Shown here: positions 7,319-16,956 of the stretch, piece after piece | Position numbering within the stretch: position 1 is the first letter of the stretch | Layout: the number at the start of each line of letters is the position of its first letter | Assembly: GCA_016742175.1 (NCBI GenBank) | Contig: JACVCH010000005.1 | Coordinates: 1 to 64,000 of the forward strand | DNA from: Rhizobiaceae bacterium | GTDB lineage: Bacteria > Pseudomonadota > Alphaproteobacteria > Rhizobiales > Rhizobiaceae | Direction of reading: 5' to 3' | Length of the DNA stretch: 64,000 bases | Notes under the pieces: generated by a model | Told to the model about the DNA's origin: nothing | What the model saw: only the letters and a program-made list of their open reading frames with translations | Database searches by the model: none | Translations under genes and position numbers: made by a program

Positions 7319-8809
7319 ATGATCGACCGGGTGCTCGCTGACGAAGCCGCAACGCGGCAGGCCGGCAACGATATCGCAGCAGTGCTGAAAAAGGGCGACG
7401 TCGTCGCGCTCCACGGCGACCTCGGCGCCGGCAAGACGACGCTGGCGCGCGCGATCATCCGATCTCTGGCTGGCGACGACGCTCTTGAAGTGCCGAGCCC
7501 GACCTTCACGCTCGTCCAGACCTATCCCGGCCGCTTGCCGGTGGCGCATTTCGATCTCTACCGGATCGGCGATGCCGAAGAGATGCGCGAACTGGGCCTC
7601 GACGAGGCGCTGGCGGAGGGCGCGGCGCTGGTCGAATGGCCGGACCGGGCGGGCGTTTACCTTCCTGAAACCACGATTCACGTGAAACTTCTGGAGGATG
7701 GCTCGGGTCGTCGGCTGACGATCGACGGCCCGGAAGTGGCAATCGCGCGGTTCGAGCGCTCCTTCGCCATCCGCGAATTCCTCGATGGTGCAGGTCGTCC
7801 GCAAGCGAAGCGCGGCTATCTCGCGGGTGACGCTTCGGCGCGCAGCTACGAGACGATCGACCGGAACGGCAACCGCGAACTCCTGATGAACGCGCCGCGC
7901 CAGCCCGACGGGCCGCCGATCCACGACGGCAAGCCTTACAGCCAGATCGCGCATCTGGCCGAATCCGTCCTGCCCTTTGTCGCCATCGACGAGGCCTTGC
8001 GCGTCAACGGCCTCTGCGCACCGGAAATCCGCGCCGCCGATCTCGACGCCGGGTTGCTGCTCATCGAGGATCTCGGCCGTGACGTCGTACTCGACCATGA
8101 CGGCAAACCCATTGGCGAGCGCTATCGCGCCTCGGCGGAAGTGCTGTCTGAAATGCACCGCCGCGAATGGACCGCCGACATCGGATTGGCGAGCGGCGAG
8201 GCCTATCATGTGCCGGCTTACGATCGTGGCGCGATGGCGATCGAAACGGAGCTTTTGATCGACTGGTATCTGCCGTTCGCGGCGGGACGGCCCGCAACCG
8301 AGGACGAGCGGCGCGCGTTTCAGGCGGCGTGGCAGGCGCTTTTCGACCGGCTGGAGCGCGCCGAGAAGAGCCTTGTCCTGCGCGACTTCCATTCCCCCAA
8401 CATCATCTGGCGCGACCAGAAAAGCGGGACAGATCGGATCGGCATCATCGATTTCCAGGACGCGCTGATCGGCCCGGCCGCCTACGATGTCGCCTCGCTC
8501 GCCATGGACGCGCGCGTGACGATCGCCGAAACGCTGGAAGCCGACATTCGCAGTGCCTATGTCAAGGCGCGGGGCGCGGATTTCGACCGCGCCGGTTTCG
8601 ACGAGGCCTATGCCATCATGGCGGCGCAACGCAATTCCAAGATCGTGGGCATCTTCGTGCGGCTCGACCGGCGCGACGGCAAGCCGCAATATCTGAAGCA
8701 CCTTCCGCGCATCCGTGATTATCTCGAACGCGCGACGCGGCACGAAGCGCTGGCTGAATTGCGTGCGCTCTATCGATCGATGAAGGTGCTGCCGGAAGGA
8801 GCGACATGA
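7319..8809 (+). CDS. TsaE–AmgK fusion: tRNA t6A ATPase plus cell-wall amino-sugar kinase
   Basis: A 496-residue fusion of two enzymes. Residues 1-150 are TsaE (YjeE), the ATPase of the t6A37 tRNA modification complex, with Walker A GDLGAGKTT at 33-41, PSPTFTLVQTY and LVEWPDR. Residues ~160-496 are an aminoglycoside-phosphotransferase-fold kinase of the AmgK type, with the catalytic loop LRDFHSPNIIW and the metal site IIDFQDA. AmgK phosphorylates N-acetylmuramate or N-acetylglucosamine at C1 during peptidoglycan recycling. MurU, the next enzyme of that route, follows with an ATGA overlap, which supports the kinase assignment. This fusion is known in Rhizobiales. The gap to divL is five bases, so they are probably co-transcribed. 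Confidence 0.88.
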   Translation: MIDRVLADEAATRQAGNDIAAVLKKGDVVALHGDLGAGKTTLARAIIRSLAGDDALEVPSPTFTLVQTYPGRLPVAHFDLYRIGDAEEMRELGLDEALAEGAALVEWPDRAGVYLPETTIHVKLLEDGSGRRLTIDGPEVAIARFERSFAIREFLDGAGRPQAKRGYLAGDASARSYETIDRNGNRELLMNAPRQPDGPPIHDGKPYSQIAHLAESVLPFVAIDEALRVNGLCAPEIRAADLDAGLLLIEDLGRDVVLDHDGKPIGERYRASAEVLSEMHRREWTADIGLASGEAYHVPAYDRGAMAIETELLIDWYLPFAAGRPATEDERRAFQAAWQALFDRLERAEKSLVLRDFHSPNIIWRDQKSGTDRIGIIDFQDALIGPAAYDVASLAMDARVTIAETLEADIRSAYVKARGADFDRAGFDEAYAIMAAQRNSKIVGIFVRLDRRDGKPQYLKHLPRIRDYLERATRHEALAELRALYRSMKVLPEGAT

Positions 8810-9534
8810 AGACGGCCGGGATGAAGGCGATGGTTCTGGCGGCGGGCCTCGGCACGCGCATGCGGCCGATCACCGACACCATTCCGAAGCCGCTGGTCGA
8901 AATCGCCGGCCGCACGCTCCTCGACCGCGCGCTCGACACGCTGGACGGCGCCGGCGTCGAATCAGCTATCGTCAACGTCCACCATCTGGGCGACCAGATC
9001 GTCGCGCATTGCGCCACCCGGCAGTATCCCGGCGTGGTGATTTCCGACGAACGCGACCGGCTGCTCGATTCGGCCGGCGGCATCGTCAAGGCCTTGCCGC
9101 TGCTGGGCGCTGCGCCCTTCGTTCTTCTCAATGCCGATACGTTCTGGATCGACGCGGGCCGATCCAATCTTGCAGCACTCGCCGCAGCGTGGGACGCTTC
9201 GCAAATGGACATGCTGCTGATGCTCGTTCCCCTATCCGACACCACCGGCCATGGGACCAAGACGGATTTCGTCATTGACGGCGACGGCCGGCTGGCGCGC
9301 GCCAAGGGCGATCCGGCGGGCTTCGTATATGCCGGGGCGGCGATCGTCGATCCTGCCATTTTCGAAGGTGCCGAGGCGGAGCCGCATTCACTCAATCTCT
9401 ATTTCGACCGCGCCATCGACGCCGGCCGCCTCCACGGCCATGTCATGGACGGCCACTGGATCACGGTCGGCACGCCCGGTGCGATCGCCGAGGCCGAAGC
9501 GGCGATCAGGACGCATCAGCCGGCGCTGGCATGA
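8806..9534 (+). CDS. murU: N-acetylmuramate-1-phosphate uridylyltransferase (MurU-like)
   Basis: A 242-residue nucleotidyltransferase that would convert MurNAc-1-phosphate plus UTP to UDP-MurNAc, letting recycled muramic acid bypass the MurA/fosfomycin-sensitive step. The nucleotide-binding signature GLGTRMRPITDTIPKPL is near residue 16, followed by LLDSAGGI and NADTFWID; the length matches MurU. The protein starts in the end of the AmgK-type kinase gene, which makes the sugar-1-phosphate it uses. It overlaps addB by four bases downstream. The fold is shared with other sugar-phosphate nucleotidyltransferases, but the kinase neighbour makes MurU the best call. Confidence 0.85.
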   Translation: MKTAGMKAMVLAAGLGTRMRPITDTIPKPLVEIAGRTLLDRALDTLDGAGVESAIVNVHHLGDQIVAHCATRQYPGVVISDERDRLLDSAGGIVKALPLLGAAPFVLLNADTFWIDAGRSNLAALAAAWDASQMDMLLMLVPLSDTTGHGTKTDFVIDGDGRLARAKGDPAGFVYAGAAIVDPAIFEGAEAEPHSLNLYFDRAIDAGRLHGHVMDGHWITVGTPGAIAEAEAAIRTHQPALA

Positions 9535-12500
9535 CGGGCGCGCCCAACGTCCTGAACATTCCGGCGGCCGCGCCCTTCCTGCCGACCCTGATCGACGCGC
9601 TGCTCGACGGCCGGCTCGTCGCGGGCTTCCGCCATGACGGCTCGCCGCTCGCGCTCGCCGACGTGACGATCTACGTTCCGACGCGGCGCGCGGCGCGCGA
9701 ACTGCGCTCGAGCTTCGTCGAGAAACTGGGCGGTCGGTCGGCGATTCTGCCGGTGATCCGGCCGCTGGGCGAATTCGAGGACGATGGCGCGATGTTCGAC
9801 CTGCCGCCGCCGATCGAGCCGCTGGAGCGCATCGTGCGCCTTGCGCCGCTCGTGCAGGCATGGAGGCGCCGGTTGCCGGCCCATCTTGCCGCGCTCTATG
9901 GCGAGGACCTCGCCATTCCCGCTTCGCTCGCCGATGCGCTCTGGCTCGCCCGCGATCTGTCGGCGCTGATCGACGAGATCGAAACGGATGGCGGCGACTG
10001 GTCGCGGCTGTCCGAACTCGTGCCGGCCGACCTTGCCGGCTGGTGGCAGATCACACTCGAATTCCTGCAGATCGTGACCAAGGCCTGGCCGGATTATCTG
10101 TCCGCCGTCGACCGTTCGAATCCGGCTAAATATCGTGATGCGCAGATCCGCGCCGAGGCGAAGCGACTGGCGACGCGCGTCGCGCGCGGTCCGATCATTG
10201 CTGCCGGCTCGACGGGTTCTATACCGGCGACCGCTGAACTTCTGCAGGCGATCAGCCGGCTGCCGCAAGGGGCGGTGGTGCTGCCGGGTCTCGATCGGTC
10301 GATCGACGCAACAAACTGGAATGCGATCGGCCGCGACGACGCGCCGCCGTCCATTCACGGCCACCCGCAGACAGGCCTGAAAAAGCTGCTGCAGCGGCTG
10401 GGCGTCGACAGGCGCGAAGTGACGGATGTCGGAACTGCCGCGCCCGATCTCGCCGCGCGCATCGATCTCGTCGGGCAGGCGCTGCGGCCGGCCGAGACGA
10501 CGGAAGCCTGGGCGCATGAGCGCGAAATTCTCGACGCCGCGCTTTCCGCTGGCGCGCTGGACGGAGTGACGCTGATCGAAGCGGCGAACGAGCGCGAGGA
10601 GGCGCTGGCGATCGCCGTTTCGCTGCGGCTTGCGATCGACACGCCCGACCGATCGGCTGCGCTGGTGACGACGGACCGGGAACTCGCGCGGCGCGTCGCC
10701 AACGAACTGCGCCGCTTCGGCATCGTCGCCGACGATTCCGCCGGCACGCTGTTGTCCGCGTCGCCGCCTGCGGTCCTGATGCGCCTCGCCGTCGAGGCTG
10801 GGCTGCGGCCGGGCGATCCGGTCGCGCTGTTGTCGCTGCTCAAGCATCCGCTGCTCCATCTCGGTCTTCCGCGCGGGCTCGTGCGCCGCGCGGCCGAAAC
10901 CATCGACCTCGTCGCCCTGCGTGGGGGAACAGGGCGGCCGGACATCGCGAAAATGGGCGACGATTTTTCGGTGCGCATGGCCGCGCACGACACTGCGTCA
11001 AGGCGTGTCTTCTGGCTTGATCGGCTGGGCCCGGACCGACGCAGCGCCGCCGTTGACGTGGCGGGGCGCATCGCGGACGCGGTCAAGCCGGTGGCCGCGC
11101 TGCGCCACGCGCGCGAGATCGACCTGACGCAGGCGCTGCGTGCGACGGTCGAGACGCTTGAAGCGCTCGGGCGCGACGAGACGGGTCGGCTCGATCCCGT
11201 CTATGGCGGCGAGGCGGGCGGCCGTCTGGCGGATTTCCTGCGCGGCCTTGCCGGTCTCGACGGCGCACTCTCCTTTGCGCCCGACGAATGGCCCGACATC
11301 CTCGCAGCCCTCATCGCGGGCGAGACGGTGAAGCCGACGCCGGCGGGCGATTCGCGCGTGTCGATCTGGGGCCCGCTCGAGGCGCGCCTGCAAAGCGTCG
11401 ACACGATGATCATCGGCGGGCTGAACGAGGGAAGCTGGCCGCGCAAGGCCGAGCCCGACCGCTTCATGTCGCGCATGATGAAGTCGGGCCTCGACCTCGA
11501 ACCGCCGGAGCGGCGGATCGGCCAGTCGGCGCATGATTTCACCATGGCGATGGCGAACCGGAACGTCGTCCTGACGCGGTCCGCGCGGGCGGGGGAGGCG
11601 CCGGCTGTGGCGTCGCGCTGGCTGCAACGGCTGATCACCTGCGCCGGACCCTCCCATGCGAGCGAGATGCGCGCGCGTGGCGCCGAACGGCTCGCCTGGG
11701 CGCGGCAACTGGATGAGCGGCCGGAAGTGCCTTTCGCAAAGCGCCCGGAGCCCAAGCCGCCCGTCGACTGGCGGCCGAAGCGGTTTTCGGTGACGGAGAT
11801 CGAGACGTTGCGGCGTGACCCCTACGCGATCTACGCGCGGCAAATCCTGCGGCTTCACCCCATCGACCCTCTGCTGCGCGATCCGGGCGCGGCCGAGCGC
11901 GGCACGCTCTTCCATGACATCCTCCACGGGTTCGCCGTCGCCGCGATCGACCCGTTTGCGCCCGACGCGACGGCGGAACTGCTGCGGATCGGCCGCGAAC
12001 AGTTCGACAAGGCCACGCTACCGCCCGACGTGGACGCCGTCTGGTGGCCGCGTTTCCGGAAGATGGCGAGCCGGTTCGTCGCATGGGAGCGTTCGAGGCT
12101 CGGCGTCACGCGCCGCTTTGCGGAGGCCCGCGCCGCGCCGACCGAGATCGGCGTGACGGGCGTGACGCTCCGCGGCTATGCCGACCGCATCGACCTGCGG
12201 CCGGCGGGAATGGCGGACATCATCGATTTCAAGACGGGCTCCAGCCCGTCCAAGGGGCAGGCGCACACGCTGCTCGCGCCGCAACTCGCGCTCGAAGCGG
12301 CGCTTTTGACACGTGGCGCTTTCGCCGACATCGGCGCGGCGATGCCGGCCGAACTCGCCTATGTCCGTCTGAAGGCGAACGGCGAAGTCGACCACGACCC
12401 CATCCACGAGTTCAAGAAGGAGATCCGATCGGGACCGGAACTGGCGCAGGATGCGTGGGAGCGGCTGGAAAAAATGATCGCCTACTATCAGCGGCCGGTA

Positions 12501-12620
12501 GCCGGCTATCTTTCGCGCGCACTGCCTTTCAGGGAAGGCGACGTCAGCGGCAGTTACGACCATCTGGCGCGGGTTCTCGAATGGTCCGCCGGCGGCGACG
12601 AGGGAGGGGCCGAGGAATGA
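9531..12620 (+). CDS. addB: Double-strand break repair protein AddB
   Basis: A 1029-residue subunit of the AddAB helicase-nuclease, which resects double-strand breaks for RecA-dependent repair. The N-terminal half has an inactivated helicase-like fold (VYVPTRRAARELRSSF-type start; ALVTTDRELARRVANELRRFGI; VDTMIIGGLNEGSWPR). The C-terminal part is a RecB-type nuclease domain with VTEIETLRRDPYAIYAR and the catalytic IIDFKTGSSPS. No Walker A motif is evident, as in the alphaproteobacterial AddB type. It overlaps murU and addA by four bases on either side, so these genes are translationally coupled. Confidence 0.95.
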   Translation: MTGAPNVLNIPAAAPFLPTLIDALLDGRLVAGFRHDGSPLALADVTIYVPTRRAARELRSSFVEKLGGRSAILPVIRPLGEFEDDGAMFDLPPPIEPLERIVRLAPLVQAWRRRLPAHLAALYGEDLAIPASLADALWLARDLSALIDEIETDGGDWSRLSELVPADLAGWWQITLEFLQIVTKAWPDYLSAVDRSNPAKYRDAQIRAEAKRLATRVARGPIIAAGSTGSIPATAELLQAISRLPQGAVVLPGLDRSIDATNWNAIGRDDAPPSIHGHPQTGLKKLLQRLGVDRREVTDVGTAAPDLAARIDLVGQALRPAETTEAWAHEREILDAALSAGALDGVTLIEAANEREEALAIAVSLRLAIDTPDRSAALVTTDRELARRVANELRRFGIVADDSAGTLLSASPPAVLMRLAVEAGLRPGDPVALLSLLKHPLLHLGLPRGLVRRAAETIDLVALRGGTGRPDIAKMGDDFSVRMAAHDTASRRVFWLDRLGPDRRSAAVDVAGRIADAVKPVAALRHAREIDLTQALRATVETLEALGRDETGRLDPVYGGEAGGRLADFLRGLAGLDGALSFAPDEWPDILAALIAGETVKPTPAGDSRVSIWGPLEARLQSVDTMIIGGLNEGSWPRKAEPDRFMSRMMKSGLDLEPPERRIGQSAHDFTMAMANRNVVLTRSARAGEAPAVASRWLQRLITCAGPSHASEMRARGAERLAWARQLDERPEVPFAKRPEPKPPVDWRPKRFSVTEIETLRRDPYAIYARQILRLHPIDPLLRDPGAAERGTLFHDILHGFAVAAIDPFAPDATAELLRIGREQFDKATLPPDVDAVWWPRFRKMASRFVAWERSRLGVTRRFAEARAAPTEIGVTGVTLRGYADRIDLRPAGMADIIDFKTGSSPSKGQAHTLLAPQLALEAALLTRGAFADIGAAMPAELAYVRLKANGEVDHDPIHEFKKEIRSGPELAQDAWERLEKMIAYYQRPVAGYLSRALPFREGDVSGSYDHLARVLEWSAGGDEGGAEE

Positions 12621-15600
12621 AATCGCCCTTCGTCGTTCCCGAATCGACGATCCGTGACCAGGCCCGCGCGTCCGACCCGAAGAATTCGGCCTGGGTGTCG
12701 GCCAATGCCGGGTCGGGCAAGACGCATGTGCTGTCGCAGCGCGTCATCCGGCTGCTGCTCGACGGCACCGACCCGTCGCGCATCTTGTGCCTCACCTATA
12801 CCCGGGCGGCGGCGGCGAACATGTCGAACCGCGTTTTCGAGACGCTGAGTTCGTGGACCGCACTTGACGATGCGGCGCTTGCCGCAAGAATCGCGGAACT
12901 CGACCGGCGCGCGCCGACGCGCGAGCGGCTGATCCGGGCGCGGCGGCTCTTTGCCGAGGCGCTGGAGACGCCGGGCGGGCTCAAGATCCAGACCATCCAC
13001 GCCTTCTGCGAAGCGATCCTGCACCAGTTTCCGCTCGAAGCGAATGTGGCGGGGCATTTCGAGCTGCTCGACAACCAGATGGAAGCCGCGCTCATAGCCG
13101 AGGCGCGCCGCTCGATGATCGCCGGCGCGTCCGGCGGCAACGAACCGGAACTGGCGGAAGCCTTCGCCGACATTCTCGACATCGGCGGCGAGACGGGATT
13201 GGAAAACCTGCTCGGCGCGATCGTCCGCCGCCGCGACGACCTGCGGTCCTTCATCGACCAGGTCGGCCCGGCCCCCGAAAACCACGCGCCGCTGTTTGCG
13301 GCCTTCGGCTTTACGGGTGCCGAGACGGCGGACGATATCCTGGCCGGCATCTGGCCGGACAGTTACTTCGGCCGCCCGCTGGCCGAGCGTTTGGCCGACC
13401 GGGCGCTCGCGGCCGGCAAGGTGAAAGCCCAGCAATTCGCCGAGGATTTGCTCGCCGCCTGCGATGCGGGTGACGCGGAACTGTGCCTCAATGCGTTGCG
13501 CACGGCCTTCCTGACCAAGAAGGGCCCGTCCTACGAGCCGCGCGCGACCAAGCAGATTCTCGCCAAGGGCGTTGCCGAACATTTCGACGGTTTCGACGAG
13601 GAATTCGCGCGCATGGCGGGCGCGCTGCAGGTTGCGCTCGACCGGGCGGCGTTGCTCGCGATGCTCAAGGCGTCGCGGTCGGCGCTGATCGTCGCCGACT
13701 GGCTGATCGCGCGCTATGAGCGGCTGAAGAGCGCGCGGGGCTTTCTCGACTTCAACGACCTGATCCGCCGCACGGCCTCGCTGCTGGCCCGCCAGGATGC
13801 GGGCGCGTGGGTGCACTACAAGCTCGACAAGGGCATCGACCACATTCTGCTCGACGAAGCGCAGGACACGAGCCCCGAGCAGTGGCGCGTGGTGAAGCGG
13901 CTCGCGGACGAGTTCTTCGCCGGCGAAACGGCGCGGGGTATCGAGCGTACGGTCTTTGCCGTGGGCGACGAAAAGCAGTCGATCTATTCGTTCCAGGGCG
14001 CCGAGCCGGAGGCGTTCGCGGTCTCGGGGCATGAATTCGCACGGCATGTCGAGGGCGCCGAGCGCAGCTTCGCGCGGGTTCGGCTGAGCCATTCCTTCCG
14101 CTCGACGCAGGACGTGCTCTCCGCCGTCGATCTCGTCTTCGCGCGGCCCGAGACGCGCAAGGGCCTGACACGCGACATCGAGGAGATTCGCCACAGCGCG
14201 ATCCGCACGGACGAGCCCGGCCAGGTCGAGGTCTGGCCTTCGCTCGCGCCGCAGGATGTCGAGGCGCCCGATGATTGGACGCAGGCGATCGACCATACGT
14301 CCGCGCCGGCGGCGAAGCTCGCCGAGTTGATCGCGAGGACGGTCGCCGGCTGGCTGGCGAAGGGGGAGATGATCCCCGGCCGCAACCGACGCATGACGGC
14401 GGGCGACGTGATGGTGCTCGTGCGCAAGCGCGGCAATTTCGTCCACGCGCTGTCGCGGGAATTGAAGAACCGGCATGTGCCGGTCGCGGGCGCAGACCGC
14501 CTCGTCCTCGCCGACCACATCGCCGTTCAGGACCTGATGGCCATCGGCCGCTTCGCGCTGCAGCCGGAAGACGATTTGTCGCTCGCCGCGCTTTTGAAGA
14601 GCCCGATCTTCGGCGTCTCGGAAGAGCGGCTGATGGAGATCGCCTACCATCGCAGGGGCTCGCTCTATGCGGCGATCCGCGCGGAAGCGGAGAGAGATGT
14701 CGAGCTGAAGCTCGTCCGCGACCAATTGCAGGTTTGGCGCGACGAGGTCGGCTTCATGCCGGCCTTCGAATTCTACGGCCGGGTGCTGGGCCGCGATGCC
14801 GCGCGAGCGCGGATCGTGGCGCGGCTCGGGCCCGAGGCGGGCGATGTGGTCGACGAGTTCCTGAGCTTCTGCCTGGCGGCCGAGCGCAGCGGCGCGGCCG
14901 GGCTGGAGGCCGTTCTGGCGCTGCTCGACGGCGGCGGGCCGGAAATCAAGCGCGAGATGGACCAGTCGCGCGGCGAGGTGCGGATCATGACCGCGCACGC
15001 CTCCAAGGGGCTCGAGGCGCCGGTGGTATTTCTCGTCGACAGCGGTTCGGCGCCGTTTTCCGATAGCCATTTGCCTACGCTGATGCCCTTCGACCCGCCG
15101 CGCGGCTTCTGGAACGGCCCCGGTTTCCTGTGGCGCACCGGCGGCGAGACGAATAACGGCTTTGCCCGCCAGATCGCAGCGGTGGCGCGCGAGAAGGCGG
15201 AGGAGGAGTATCGCCGGCTGCTCTATGTCGGCATGACCCGCGCGGAGGATCGGCTGGTCGTCTGCGGCTACCAGGGCAAGCGCGCGCCGGCAGACCTCAC
15301 CTGGCATCGCATGGTGAGCGAAGCGCTCGCAGCCTCGGAGCATGCGCGCGCCGAGCCGCATCCGGTTTCGGGGGAACACATCGTCGTCTATCGCGAGACC
15401 CCGCGGCGACCGATGGCGGTGGGAGAGGTTGCGCAGGAGCCGCAAAAACAGGCGATCGCATTGCCGGCCGCCTTACTTGCGCCGCTTCCGGCGGCGCCGA
15501 TCCTACCACGCCCGCTCGCACCGTCCGGCGTCGGCGCTGTGATCGAGGCGGCGAGAGACCCCGTCGGGTCGCAGGGCTCGCCGATCTTCGCGGCGGAAGC

Positions 15601-16138
15601 CGGACCATCGCCGGCGCTCGAACGCGGCTCGGCGATCCACCGCCTGCTGCAATCGCTCCCGGACGTGGCCGAGGCCGAGCGCGAAGCGTCAGTGCGGCGT
15701 TATCTCGGCCGGATGGGCGAGGGCTGGGAGGAGGACGATCGCGATCTGATCTGGCGGCAGATCGCCGCGATTCTCGACGATTCGACATTTGCGGGTGTCT
15801 TTGCCTCAGGGTCGCGCGCCGAAGTCTCGATCATGGGCCGCGTGACGGTCGGCGGTATAGAGCGCGCCGTTTCCGGTAAGATCGACCGGCTGGTCGTCAC
15901 CGAACGCGAGGTTCTGATCGTCGACTACAAGACCAACCGCCCGCCGCCGCGCAGCCTCGCCGCCGTGCCGCCCGGCTATGTCGCGCAGCTCGCGCTCTAT
16001 CGCGCACTGTTGCAGCCGCTCTATCCGGATCGAGCGGTTAGCGCGGCGCTGCTTTTCACCGAGGCGCCGATCCTGATCGACGTGCCCGAGACCGCGATGG
16101 ATGCGAGCCTTGCCGGCCTTGCAGCGCGCGTTTCTTAA
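12617..16138 (+). CDS. addA: Double-strand break repair helicase-nuclease AddA
   Basis: A 1173-residue UvrD-like helicase and nuclease, the catalytic motor of AddAB. The ATG at 12617 overlaps the addB stop; longer upstream frames are not supported. Walker A is SANAGSGKTHV (residues 28-38). DEAQDTSPEQW is the Walker B region, followed by VGDEKQSIYSFQGA, MTAHASKGLEAPVVFLV and LLYVGMTRAEDRLVV, all classic superfamily 1A motifs. The C-terminal nuclease domain contains VLIVDYKTNRPPP. In rhizobia trxA commonly follows addA; here a convergent RibD-like gene on the other strand overlaps the addA stop by four bases. Confidence 0.96.
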   Translation: MKSPFVVPESTIRDQARASDPKNSAWVSANAGSGKTHVLSQRVIRLLLDGTDPSRILCLTYTRAAAANMSNRVFETLSSWTALDDAALAARIAELDRRAPTRERLIRARRLFAEALETPGGLKIQTIHAFCEAILHQFPLEANVAGHFELLDNQMEAALIAEARRSMIAGASGGNEPELAEAFADILDIGGETGLENLLGAIVRRRDDLRSFIDQVGPAPENHAPLFAAFGFTGAETADDILAGIWPDSYFGRPLAERLADRALAAGKVKAQQFAEDLLAACDAGDAELCLNALRTAFLTKKGPSYEPRATKQILAKGVAEHFDGFDEEFARMAGALQVALDRAALLAMLKASRSALIVADWLIARYERLKSARGFLDFNDLIRRTASLLARQDAGAWVHYKLDKGIDHILLDEAQDTSPEQWRVVKRLADEFFAGETARGIERTVFAVGDEKQSIYSFQGAEPEAFAVSGHEFARHVEGAERSFARVRLSHSFRSTQDVLSAVDLVFARPETRKGLTRDIEEIRHSAIRTDEPGQVEVWPSLAPQDVEAPDDWTQAIDHTSAPAAKLAELIARTVAGWLAKGEMIPGRNRRMTAGDVMVLVRKRGNFVHALSRELKNRHVPVAGADRLVLADHIAVQDLMAIGRFALQPEDDLSLAALLKSPIFGVSEERLMEIAYHRRGSLYAAIRAEAERDVELKLVRDQLQVWRDEVGFMPAFEFYGRVLGRDAARARIVARLGPEAGDVVDEFLSFCLAAERSGAAGLEAVLALLDGGGPEIKREMDQSRGEVRIMTAHASKGLEAPVVFLVDSGSAPFSDSHLPTLMPFDPPRGFWNGPGFLWRTGGETNNGFARQIAAVAREKAEEEYRRLLYVGMTRAEDRLVVCGYQGKRAPADLTWHRMVSEALAASEHARAEPHPVSGEHIVVYRETPRRPMAVGEVAQEPQKQAIALPAALLAPLPAAPILPRPLAPSGVGAVIEAARDPVGSQGSPIFAAEAGPSPALERGSAIHRLLQSLPDVAEAEREASVRRYLGRMGEGWEEDDRDLIWRQIAAILDDSTFAGVFASGSRAEVSIMGRVTVGGIERAVSGKIDRLVVTEREVLIVDYKTNRPPPRSLAAVPPGYVAQLALYRALLQPLYPDRAVSAALLFTEAPILIDVPETAMDASLAGLAARVS

Positions 16139-16956
16139 GCCTTCAGATCGCAGTCGATGACGATGTCGCCGCCAAGTCCGTAGACATGGGCGCGGGGGCG
16201 CTTGGCCTGCGCCAGAAGCGAGACCGGGTTGGTCGTCAGGCCGGGCGGACCCGCGCCGATGATCAGGGGCGAAATGCCGACATGCAGGCGGTCGACGAGG
16301 TCGGCATCCATGAAATGCCCGATCGTGATACCGCCGCCCTCGATCATGACCCGCCGGAAACCGCGCTCGATGAGGCCGGTGACGATGGACACGGGATCGA
16401 GACCGTCGGCGGAGGACGCGACCTTCAGCGTCTCGACGCCGGGCGGGCGTTCGCGTTCGCACGCCTGGACGACGAGGCACCGCTCGCCGGTCATCAGGGC
16501 AGCGTCGTCGCCGAGCCGCCCACGCGGATCGATGACCACGCGCGCCGGATTGTCGCCCTTGACGAGGCGGACTGTAAGGCGCGGATTGTCCTGGATCGCC
16601 GTGTTGGCGCCGACGATGACGCAATCGGCGAGCGCACGGCAGCGATGGAGATGCTTGAGGCCTTCCGTGCCCGACACGTCGGCGGCGTCGCCGTCGACCG
16701 TGGCGACGCGGCCGTCGAGCGACTGGCCGATTTGCGCAAAGACGAAAGGCCGGTCGCCCTGCCCGAGCAGGGGCGCATAGAGCTCCCACGCGGCGCGCTC
16801 ACCAGCGCTCCAGACCGTCGACGCGCGAGCCGTGCCGCTGCTGCGCGCCGCGAGCAGCGCATCCCACACGCGATCCGTGACCGTCGCGGCCGCGACCGGC
16901 ATGTCGGCGGAGGCGGCTGACCGATCGTCGGCCTGGATGCGCTCATGCTGGTTCAT
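16135..16956 (-). CDS. RibD C-terminal-domain reductase (RibD family, no deaminase domain)
   Basis: A 273-residue protein with only the reductase half of RibD/dihydrofolate-reductase-like enzymes. After ~60 N-terminal residues (VWDALLAARSSGT) it has FAQIGQSLDGRVA, VIVGANTAIQDNPRLTVR and MIEGGGITIGHFM, the substrate and NADPH motifs of aminouracil or pterin-type reductases. It lacks the zinc deaminase domain of bifunctional RibD, and no other riboflavin gene is near, so classical riboflavin synthesis is not the obvious role. The start at 16956 follows a ggagg site; longer frames run into the sulfatase-fold gene, which it overlaps by 14 bases. It is the last gene of a minus-strand operon. The substrate is unknown. 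Confidence 0.8.
   Translation of the reverse strand: MNQHERIQADDRSAASADMPVAAATVTDRVWDALLAARSSGTARASTVWSAGERAAWELYAPLLGQGDRPFVFAQIGQSLDGRVATVDGDAADVSGTEGLKHLHRCRALADCVIVGANTAIQDNPRLTVRLVKGDNPARVVIDPRGRLGDDAALMTGERCLVVQACERERPPGVETLKVASSADGLDPVSIVTGLIERGFRRVMIEGGGITIGHFMDADLVDRLHVGISPLIIGAGPPGLTTNPVSLLAQAKRPRAHVYGLGGDIVIDCDLKA

Noticed and set aside
5136-7352. Long antisense reading frame opposite divL
   Set aside because: Same codon-bias artefact; no recognisable motifs, while divL has complete domains.
12554-15445. Very long antisense reading frame opposite addA
   Set aside because: The peptide is Arg/His/Gln-rich without domains and mirrors a well-supported helicase; typical of GC-rich third-position bias.
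16135-16956. Riboflavin biosynthesis gene ribD
   Set aside because: The deaminase domain is absent and no rib genes are adjacent.
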